Source of the DNA: an uncultured Acidimicrobiia bacterium
Lineage (GTDB): Bacteria > Actinomycetota > Acidimicrobiia > IMCC26256 > CALEDW01
Assembly: GCA_937949585.1 (NCBI GenBank)
Contig: CALEDW010000056.1
Location: 1 to 19,387 of the forward strand
Reading direction: 5' to 3'
Length of the DNA stretch: 19,387 nucleotides
Part shown: positions 13,884 through 19,387 of the stretch, piece by piece
Numbering within the stretch: the first letter of the stretch is position 1
How the letters are laid out: each line of letters begins with the position of its first letter
Notes under the pieces: generated by a model
What the model was told of the DNA's origin: nothing
What the model saw: the letters and a program-made list of their open reading frames with translations, nothing else
Database searches by the model: none
Position numbers and translations under genes: made by a program

Positions 13884-14641
13884 ACGCCCCGTACCGGGCT
13901 GAACGTCGTACCGGCCACCCGCTGCGGTGCCGGCAGCCCTTCGCAGTGCAGCTCCACGACACCCGGCGCGTCGGCGGCCTCCACGAGCAGGATCCGGCCC
14001 CCTCCCGGCCACGCGAGCTCGGCCATGCCGGCGTCCTCGGCCACGGGCTCGCCGCCGAGGAGCCCGGCGAACAGCCCGAGCGCCGCGGGCAGCGAGGTCG
14101 TCTGCAGCACCACCCGGGCGAGCACCGAACGGTGCGCCGACGCGCCCGCCGGAACCTCCGGCCACCAGCGCGGCTCGCCGAGACCACCGGCGGCGGCCGC
14201 AGCGGTGAGCCGGTCGGCCAGGGAGGGGAGCGCCACCCCGACCTCGGCCAGTTGCACGACGGTGCCGTGTGCCTCCCGGGGGAGGAGGAACGCCTCCCGC
14301 CACGCGGGGTCGTCGAGGTTCACCCCCACGGGGGTGAACCCGGCGGTGCGGGCCCGCTCGAGCATCGCCCGGAGGTCGGGCACCTTGAACGTGAGGTGGT
14401 GGGGACCTTCCCCGTGCCGGGCCAGGAAGCGGGCGAGGAAGTCGTGGCGCTCCGGGCGCCACGGCGTGATGACCTCCACCGTCATCCCCACGGCGTGGTC
14501 GCCGAGGCGGACCTGCACCCACCGGAACCCGACCCCGTCGCCGCCTTCGAGCCAGCGGCCGCCGAGCCCACCGACGAGCCCGCCCAGCGCCGCGGCGACG
14601 TCGTCGGCGGCGAGGGCCACGTGGTCGAGGTCGACGGTCAC
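13862..14641 (-). CDS. VOC-superfamily protein (glyoxalase/epimerase-like)
   Basis: The 259-residue protein contains two VOC halves. The first, about residues 1-137, is well conserved: DHVAL with His7, Glu56 in TVEVITPW, GPHHLTF with His81/82, and VVQLAE with Glu133. These resemble the metal ligands of methylmalonyl-CoA epimerase and glyoxalase I. The second half, about 150-259, is degenerate and probably structural. The reaction is unknown. It is the last gene of a three-gene reverse operon, beginning five bases after the PAP2 gene ends, next to lipid-related membrane proteins. GTG 14641 is the first start after that stop. The 3' end overlaps the convergent LapA-domain gene by 22 bases. Confidence 0.85.
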   Translation of the reverse strand: MTVDLDHVALAADDVAAALGGLVGGLGGRWLEGGDGVGFRWVQVRLGDHAVGMTVEVITPWRPERHDFLARFLARHGEGPHHLTFKVPDLRAMLERARTAGFTPVGVNLDDPAWREAFLLPREAHGTVVQLAEVGVALPSLADRLTAAAAAGGLGEPRWWPEVPAGASAHRSVLARVVLQTTSLPAALGLFAGLLGGEPVAEDAGMAELAWPGGGRILLVEAADAPGVVELHCEGLPAPQRVAGTTFSPVRGVQVLDRR

Positions 14642-14646
14642 GGGCC

Positions 14647-15489
14647 TCAGCCCAGCACGCCGGTCGCGGCCTGCTCCAACCCGCGCCCGTCGCCCGGAGC
14701 CGGACCGGCCTCGTCGGTCGGGCCGCGACCGGCCCGGGTGCAGGCCCGGGCGGCGAGGTACCCGATGCCCAGCACCGCGAACCCCGCCGGCGCGTCGAGG
14801 AAGAAGTGATTGGCCGTGATCACGATCACGAACACCGTGAGCACGGGATATGCGACGGCCAGGGCCTTCGCAGGCGTCGTGCGCACCCGCGGCACCAGCG
14901 CACACGCGCACCACAGGGCCCAAGCACAGTGGACGCTCGGCATGGCCGCGTACTGGTTGGACAGCGAGCGCATCGCCCCCGAGTTGAACGTCCACAACGT
15001 GGGGTACCGGGCCATGGTGTCCACGAAGCCGTAGGCGGCGGGCAGCAGCCGGGGTGGCATCAGGGGCCAGAAGCGGAACCCGATGAGGGCCAGCGCGGTG
15101 GCGATCCCCAACGTGTTGCGCCACAGCGGCCAGTCGTCCGGCCGGCGCCGGAAGAGGAAGACGGCGACCCCGATCGTCACGACGAAGTGCAACGACCCGT
15201 AGAAGTAGTTCCCGAAGACGGCCACGGGCACGAAGGACATCGCCCACTCGTTCAGGATCCGTTCGTGGTAGATGCCCAGCCACCGTTCGATCCGGATCAG
15301 CTCCAACGCGTTGGTGAAGGCCTCCGCCCGCCGGTCGGCGCCGGCGTTCCGGATCGCCGAGTACACGAGGTAGAAGGCCCCCACGGCGAGCACCTCGGCC
15401 CACCAGTACAGGACGGTTCCGTCGCGCAGGCGCTTGGCTCCCGGGAGGCGGCGGTGGCCCAGCCCGGGCTCCGACGCGGTGGCGGTCAC
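14647..15489 (-). CDS. PAP2_3-type membrane phosphatase/transferase (inositol phosphorylceramide synthase-like)
   Basis: The 280-residue protein has about six membrane segments. The PAP2_3 signatures are FRFWPLMPPRLLP (about 138-150), AMPSVH with Ser185 and His187, and NHFFLD with His228 and Asp232, the catalytic nucleophile pair of the superfamily. Relatives include fungal inositol phosphorylceramide synthase and many actinobacterial proteins. They cleave or transfer phosphorylated head groups at the membrane surface. The substrate here is unknown. The C-terminal ~30 residues are Gly/Ala/Pro-rich and disordered. The GTG start overlaps the upstream stop as GTGA, tying it to a lipid-flippase-like partner. 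Confidence 0.88.
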   Translation of the reverse strand: MTATASEPGLGHRRLPGAKRLRDGTVLYWWAEVLAVGAFYLVYSAIRNAGADRRAEAFTNALELIRIERWLGIYHERILNEWAMSFVPVAVFGNYFYGSLHFVVTIGVAVFLFRRRPDDWPLWRNTLGIATALALIGFRFWPLMPPRLLPAAYGFVDTMARYPTLWTFNSGAMRSLSNQYAAMPSVHCAWALWCACALVPRVRTTPAKALAVAYPVLTVFVIVITANHFFLDAPAGFAVLGIGYLAARACTRAGRGPTDEAGPAPGDGRGLEQAATGVLG

Positions 15490-16568
15490 CGTCGCCCGGG
15501 GCCCACCGGGCCCGGCGCGGCGGCGACGCCGGTGCCGTTCGTCGCCCGGTGACGGGCACGGTGCCCCACCGCCAGGGCCGGCGCCCCGGGCACGCTGACG
15601 AGGAGCATCACGCAGTACCAGAGCAGCCCGAGCGCCACGGCCTGGCCCGCCGAGACCCCCAGCGGGCCGAAGAGGAGGAGAAGCATCCCCTCGCGCACCC
15701 CCAGGCCGCTCACCGAGATCGGCAGCACTTGGGCCATGGCCACGGCGGGCACGAACGCGATCACCGCCGTCACCGGCAGCGAGAGCTCGAGGGTACGGAT
15801 CACGAACCACACCGTGGTCACCGTGGAGACCTGGTAGACGCACGCCGTGCCGAGCACGCCCAGGGCGCCGCGGGGGTCCCGGCGCATCGCGTCGACCCCC
15901 TCGTGGACCGCACCGAGGAAGCGCACCCAGCCCGGCCGGTGCCGGAACCGTCCGGCGAGGCGGGGATGACCGGTGAGGAAGAGGATCCCGGCGAGGACGC
16001 CGAGCGTGGTCGAGGCGATCATCACCGCGGCCCAGGCGTGCGGGACCCCGAGGAGATCCGGCCCGAACGCGAAGCCGGCGGCGGTGAGCAACGGCAGGGC
16101 CACGAAGCCGCTCAGTCGCTCCAGTGCCACCGAGGCGAACGCGGTCTCGGCGTTCGTCGTACCGCCCGCGGCGCGGCTCACCCGCACGACGTCACCGCCG
16201 ATCGTGGAGGGCAGCACGTTCCCGACGAACTGGCCGGCCAGGTAGTGGCCCCACAGCGTCCCCAACGGGGCGCGCACCCCGAACACCGCCAGGACCCGCT
16301 GCCAGCGCCACGCCGACAGGCCGATCCCCAGCGTGGCCGTGGCGAGCGCCGCCGCGAACCAGCCGATGGTCGACAGGTGACGCTGGCGGGGCAGGGCGTG
16401 CGCGAGGTCGATGCGGGTGACGAGCACCGCCAGTAACGCCGCCGAGATCACGGTGCGCAGCACCAGCATGAGGCGGGCCCGCCGGGCCGGGACCGCCGCC
16501 CCCGCCGCGGCGCCGTCGGGGACGGCGGCGGCCGGCCGCGACCCGGGCGTCGGACTGCCCCCACGCAT
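15486..16568 (-). CDS. LPG-synthase-TM / YbhN-like integral membrane protein
   Basis: The 360-residue protein has an Ala/Pro-rich N-terminal tail (about 1-32) and then about eight hydrophobic segments. The motif GQFVGNVLPSTIGGDVVRV, at about residues 112-130, is diagnostic of the family that includes the membrane domain of lysylphosphatidylglycerol synthase (MprF) and the YbhN/AglD-type proteins. A second conserved region, LPISVSGLGVREG, lies near the C-terminus. Relatives move or modify lipids at the cytoplasmic membrane. No synthase domain is fused here. The ATG at 16568 is seven bases after TAGGCT, suggesting a leaderless mRNA. It heads the operon with PAP2 and VOC genes. Confidence 0.88.
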   Translation of the reverse strand: MRGGSPTPGSRPAAAVPDGAAAGAAVPARRARLMLVLRTVISAALLAVLVTRIDLAHALPRQRHLSTIGWFAAALATATLGIGLSAWRWQRVLAVFGVRAPLGTLWGHYLAGQFVGNVLPSTIGGDVVRVSRAAGGTTNAETAFASVALERLSGFVALPLLTAAGFAFGPDLLGVPHAWAAVMIASTTLGVLAGILFLTGHPRLAGRFRHRPGWVRFLGAVHEGVDAMRRDPRGALGVLGTACVYQVSTVTTVWFVIRTLELSLPVTAVIAFVPAVAMAQVLPISVSGLGVREGMLLLLFGPLGVSAGQAVALGLLWYCVMLLVSVPGAPALAVGHRARHRATNGTGVAAAPGPVGPGRR

Positions 16569-16575
16569 CTCGGGA

Positions 16576-16581
16576 AGCCTA
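16576..16581 (-). promoter_or_regulatory. -10 box (TAGGCT), leaderless promoter of the membrane-lipid operon
   Basis: On the reverse strand TAGGCT is followed by seven bases and then ATG 16568. It shares a 70-base gap with the promoter of the divergent hydrolase gene. Confidence 0.55.
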
Positions 16582-16602
16582 GGCGGCGCTTCGTGCCCCG
16601 TC

Positions 16603-16632
16603 TTGGCGTCGCGGGGCCGGGTGGGTGACGAT
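16603..16632 (+). promoter_or_regulatory. Promoter of the hydrolase-ilvG-like operon (TTGGCG, 18 bp, GACGAT)
   Basis: TTGGCG (16603-16608) and GACGAT (16627-16632) are separated by 18 bases, and GTG 16639 follows six bases later. The -10 lacks the usual first T, but this is the best -35 match among the leaderless promoters here. Confidence 0.45.
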
Positions 16633-16638
16633 GGGGGG

Positions 16639-17481
16639 GTGCGGGAGCGCCGGGTGACCACCGACGACGGGGTGACCCTCGCCGCCGTCGAGGTGGGACG
16701 AGGACCGGCACTGGTGTGCGTGCACGGGTTCGGGGGCGCAAAGGAGGACTTCGCCGACCACCTCGAGGTGCTGGGCCGCTCCCACCGGGTGATCGTCTTC
16801 GACCACCGGGGGCACGGGGCCAGCGACAAGCCCGACCGGCCCGAGGCGTACTCGAAGCACCGCCTGGTGGCCGACACCCTGGCGGTGGCCGACGCCCTGG
16901 GCGCCGAGCGCTTCCGCCTGCTCGGCCACTCGATGGGCGGCATGGTGGCCCGCCGGCTCGTGCTCGACTATCCGGCGCGGGTGGACGCCCTGGTGCTCAT
17001 GGACACCGCACCCGGGCCCGTGCCGGGCCTGGACGGCGCGCTCATCGAACTGGCGGCCGAGGTCGCGCTCACCGAAGGCATGGACCGTCTGCGGGCGGCC
17101 CTGGACGCGCACGCTCCGCTGGGGACCCCGGCCCATGAACGGCTCGTGGCGACCCGACCGGGGTACCGGGAGTTCCTGGACCGGAAATGGGCCGCCCTGT
17201 CACCCGTGATGTGGGCGACGATGGTGCGGGCCATCCGGGATCAGGACGACGAGCTCGAGGCGATGGCCGCGATCGGCGTGCCGACGCTCGTGCTCGTGGG
17301 GGAGCACGACACCCCGTTCCTCGAGGCGTCGCGGGCGATGGCAGCGCGGATCCCCGGGGCCCGTCTGGCGGTGATCCGCGACGCCGGGCACTCGCCGCAG
17401 TTCGAGAACCCGGAGGCCTGGCGGGACGCCGTCGAGGGCTTCCTCGCCTGCCTCCCCGACCCCGGGGCCCGCCGCCGGTGA
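16639..17481 (+). CDS. Alpha/beta-fold hydrolase
   Basis: The 280-residue protein has the canonical triad. The nucleophile Ser98 is in GHSMGG, Asp224 is in VGEHD and His251 is in AGHSPQFENP. The oxyanion-hole motif HGFGG lies near residue 30, and FDHRGHGASDKP is the familiar segment after strand 4. It resembles enol-lactonase, haloperoxidase and carboxylesterase families, but the substrate is unknown. A small helical cap lies at about 120-200. GTG 16639 is chosen from promoter spacing. GTG 16621 and GTG 16654 are also in frame. The stop overlaps the start of the IlvG-like gene as GTGA, so the two products probably work in one pathway. Confidence 0.88.
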   Translation: MRERRVTTDDGVTLAAVEVGRGPALVCVHGFGGAKEDFADHLEVLGRSHRVIVFDHRGHGASDKPDRPEAYSKHRLVADTLAVADALGAERFRLLGHSMGGMVARRLVLDYPARVDALVLMDTAPGPVPGLDGALIELAAEVALTEGMDRLRAALDAHAPLGTPAHERLVATRPGYREFLDRKWAALSPVMWATMVRAIRDQDDELEAMAAIGVPTLVLVGEHDTPFLEASRAMAARIPGARLAVIRDAGHSPQFENPEAWRDAVEGFLACLPDPGARRR

Positions 17482-19106
17482 CCCCGCCCGGCGACGAGCT
17501 GGTCGCTTCCGGGGGGCGCCTGGCGGCCGAGGTCCTGCACCGGCGCGGGGTCCCGGTCGTGTTCACCCTCTCCGGCGGGCACCTGTTCCCCTTCTACGAC
17601 GGGTGCGTGCAGACCGGGATCCGGCTCGTCGACACCCGTCACGAGCAGACCGCGGCCTTTGCCGCGGAGGGCTGGGCGAAGGTGACGCGGGAGGTCGGGG
17701 TGGCGGCGCTCACCGCCGGCCCGGGCGTCACCAACGGGGTGTCGGCGATGGCCGGCGCCGCAATGTGCGGCTCCCCCGTCCTCGTCGTCGGCGGCCGGGC
17801 CCCTGCGGAGCGCTGGGGCCAGGGATCGCTCCAGGAGCTAGACCACGTCCCGATCGTCGCGCCGGTGACGAAGTGGGCGGCCACGATCACCGACCCCGCC
17901 GCGGTGCCCGGCGACCTCGGTCGGGCGCTGGACGCTGCGGCGATGCCGCACCGGGGCCCGGTGTTCGTCGACATCGCGCTCGACACCCAGATCGCCGGCG
18001 CCGCGGTGCGCCTCACCCCCGCCCCACCGGCCCGGACCGACCCGGCGGACCCCGACGACCTCGACGCCGTGGCGGCGCTCCTGCGGGCCGCCGAGCGGCC
18101 GGTGCTGGTGGCCGGGGCCGACGTGCACTACGGGCGGGCCGAGGATGCCTTGCGCCACCTCGCGGAGGCGACGGGGACGCCCGTGTTCATGAACGGGCTG
18201 GCCCGGGGCGCCCTCGCCGCCGACCACCCGCTCGCGTTCGCCCGGGCCCGGGCGGCCGCGTTGGCGGGAGCCGACCTGGTGGTCGTGGTCGGGGCGCCCC
18301 TGGACTTCCGGCTCGGGTTCGGCCGGTTCGGCGACGCCGCGGTGGTCCATTGCGCCGATGCGCCCGACCGGGTCGCGAGGCACGTGCCGCTCGCCGCTTC
18401 GACCGCCGGCGACCTCGCCGCCACGCTCACCGGACTGGCGGAGCGGGCGGGACGGCCGGCACCGAGCGGGTGGCTGGAGCAGCTGCGCGCCGAAGAGGCG
18501 CGGCGGCGGCGCGACGACCAGGAGCGGATGGGCGACGAGCGGGAGCCGATCGCGCCGGCCCGGGTCTACGGGGAGCTGCGCCGACGGCTCGAACGTGACG
18601 CCGTCGTCGTGGGTGACGGCGGCGACTTCGTCTCCTACGCCGGGCAGCTGATCGACTCCTACGAGCCGGGGTGCTTCCTCGACCCGGGCCCGTTCGGGTG
18701 CCTCGGCTGTGGGCCCGGGTACACCCTGGCGGCCGGGCTGGCCCGGCCCGACCGCCGGCTCGTGCTCCTCGCCGGGGACGGCGCGATCGGCTTCGCGCTC
18801 GGCGACCTCGACACCCTGGTGCGCTTCGGGATCGACTGCGTGATCGTCGTGGGCAACAACGGGATCTGGGGGCTGGAAAAGCACCCGATGGAGCAGTTCT
18901 TCGGGTACTCCGTGGCCGCCGACCTGCGTCCCGGGACCCGCTACGACGAGGTGGCCGTGGCCCTCGGGGCCGCCGGCGAACTCGTGTCCCGGCCCCAGGA
19001 TCTCGGCCCGGCGCTGGATCGGGCCTTCGCCACCCCGGGACCGTCGGTGGTGAACGTCCTCACCGACCCCGGCGACGCCTACCCCCGCCGGTCGAACCTG
19101 GCCTGA
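17478..19106 (+). CDS. ilvG: Thiamine-diphosphate enzyme of the mycobacterial IlvG (Rv1820) family, acetolactate-synthase-like
   Basis: The 542-residue protein has the three-domain ThDP fold. The pyrimidine-binding domain is at about 1-170, with catalytic Glu56 in DTRHEQTAAFAAEG. A central domain spans about 190-330. The pyrophosphate domain is at about 360-540, with GDG (433-435) and NN (460-461), the GDG-x25-NN motif. The segment NGIWGLEKHPME and the C-terminal VNVLTDP...AYPRRSNLA match what I recall of mycobacterial Rv1820. That family is annotated as acetolactate synthase, but it lacks an adjacent small subunit here, and a role in carbon-carbon lyase or decarboxylase chemistry on another 2-keto or acyl-CoA substrate is equally possible. 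The symbol follows the mycobacterial name and does not assert ilv pathway function. GTG overlaps the hydrolase stop. Confidence 0.88.
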   Translation: MTPPGDELVASGGRLAAEVLHRRGVPVVFTLSGGHLFPFYDGCVQTGIRLVDTRHEQTAAFAAEGWAKVTREVGVAALTAGPGVTNGVSAMAGAAMCGSPVLVVGGRAPAERWGQGSLQELDHVPIVAPVTKWAATITDPAAVPGDLGRALDAAAMPHRGPVFVDIALDTQIAGAAVRLTPAPPARTDPADPDDLDAVAALLRAAERPVLVAGADVHYGRAEDALRHLAEATGTPVFMNGLARGALAADHPLAFARARAAALAGADLVVVVGAPLDFRLGFGRFGDAAVVHCADAPDRVARHVPLAASTAGDLAATLTGLAERAGRPAPSGWLEQLRAEEARRRRDDQERMGDEREPIAPARVYGELRRRLERDAVVVGDGGDFVSYAGQLIDSYEPGCFLDPGPFGCLGCGPGYTLAAGLARPDRRLVLLAGDGAIGFALGDLDTLVRFGIDCVIVVGNNGIWGLEKHPMEQFFGYSVAADLRPGTRYDEVAVALGAAGELVSRPQDLGPALDRAFATPGPSVVNVLTDPGDAYPRRSNLA

Positions 19107-19119
19107 GCCGTCTCAGGCC
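19100..19119. terminator. Perfect hairpin between convergent genes, both stop codons in its arms
   Basis: GGCCTGAG (19100-19107) and CTCAGGCC (19112-19119) form an eight-base perfect stem around a four-base loop. The forward TGA and the reverse TGA occupy mirrored positions. No T-tract follows, but the structure could end transcription in both directions. Confidence 0.5.
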
Positions 19120-19387
19120 CCGCTGGCGACCTTCTCGAGGAACCGGGAGCGCTCGACCACCACCCGGACCACCCGGCCTGCGGCGACCAGCCCCCGGTCG
19201 TCGCTCACCGTCACGCGGAACGCCAGCCGCCGCCCGTCCACTGCGGCGAGCACCGCGTCGGCCTGCACCCGGGCGCCGACCGGCACCGGCGCCACGTGGT
19301 TCAGCTCGATGCGGTGCCCGACGGTGGTGGTGTCGTCGGCGAACGCGCCGGTGAGCGCGTCCACGCAGGCCTGCTCGGCGAGCAGCC
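19113..19387 (-). CDS. FlK-like hotdog-fold thioesterase, C-terminal part (start beyond window)
   Basis: About 91 residues are visible, and the frame stays open through the right edge. The segment LLAEQACVDAL and ELNHVAPVPVG, followed by VDGRRLAFRV and a C-terminal RSRFLEKV, match the FlK-like thioesterase family. The Glu of AEQACV and the His of LNHVAP align with two of the three catalytic residues of fluoroacetyl-CoA thioesterase FlK. The Thr would lie outside the window. Most relatives are general acyl-CoA thioesterases, so fluoroacetyl specificity should not be assumed. The GTG at 19364 is an internal codon, not the real start. It converges with the IlvG-like gene, with six bases between stops. 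Confidence 0.82.
   Translation of the reverse strand, partial: LLAEQACVDALTGAFADDTTTVGHRIELNHVAPVPVGARVQADAVLAAVDGRRLAFRVTVSDDRGLVAAGRVVRVVVERSRFLEKVASGA

Noticed and set aside
16569..16943. Upstream extension of the LPG-synthase-TM-like gene
   Set aside because: It is antisense to the alpha/beta hydrolase. ATG 16568 follows a -10 box.
9954..19387. Fluorine-metabolism island linking the CrcB pair with the FlK-like thioesterase
   Set aside because: They are more than 8 kb apart in different operons, and most FlK-like proteins are general thioesterases.

Overview
The window is very GC-rich, densely packed chromosomal DNA, with about three of every four bases G or C by eye. GTG starts and TGA stops dominate. 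A WhiB-family gene, a WS/DGAT acyltransferase, an actinobacterial-type PAC2 protein and a homologue of mycobacterial IlvG (Rv1820) point to an actinomycete (Actinomycetota). The mix and the many apparently leaderless genes would suit the Acidimicrobiia, but that class-level placement is inference. There are no RNA genes, transposases, phage genes or CRISPR arrays. All 21 protein genes lie within about 100 bases of a neighbour.

Layout. Bases 1-1225 hold the C-terminal part of GlnD (HD plus two ACT domains), followed by a two-domain NUDIX hydrolase (1236-1922). A reverse-strand orphan of unknown function (1935-2420) faces it. From 2472 to 6516 three translationally coupled genes encode a WS/DGAT acyltransferase, an amidase-signature hydrolase and a metallo-beta-lactamase-fold hydrolase. 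An M20 metallopeptidase (6553-7875) with its own leader follows. A reverse PAC2 gene (7886-8734) is divergent from a secreted seven-repeat RCC1-type beta-propeller (8816-9919). The reverse block 12137-9954 carries an APH-type phosphotransferase and a CrcB, DUF190, CrcB fluoride-channel cassette.

Next come a reverse whiB-like gene (12200-12547) and a divergent LysR regulator (12750-13640). They are separated by an AT-rich island and a strong hairpin. A LapA-domain small membrane protein (13650-13883) converges on a reverse operon, 16568-13862, of an LPG-synthase-TM-type membrane protein, a PAP2_3-type lipid enzyme and a VOC protein. A divergent forward pair encodes an alpha/beta hydrolase and an IlvG-like ThDP enzyme (16639-19106). 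A reverse FlK/hotdog-type thioesterase runs off the right edge.

The clearest large-scale signal is regulatory. At least seven genes begin 6-7 bases after a TANNNT-type -10 box, with the start codon where transcription should begin, so their mRNAs are probably leaderless. All three TAG stop codons in the window form the first bases of the next gene's -10 box, whereas every other visible stop is TGA. All five four-base gene overlaps are GTGA. Several convergent pairs place both stop codons in the two arms of one hairpin.

I found no clearly novel multi-gene system. The most interesting leads are the stop/promoter fusion, the asymmetric CrcB pair with DUF190, the structured whiB/lysR intergenic region, and the uncharacterised gene at 1935-2420.
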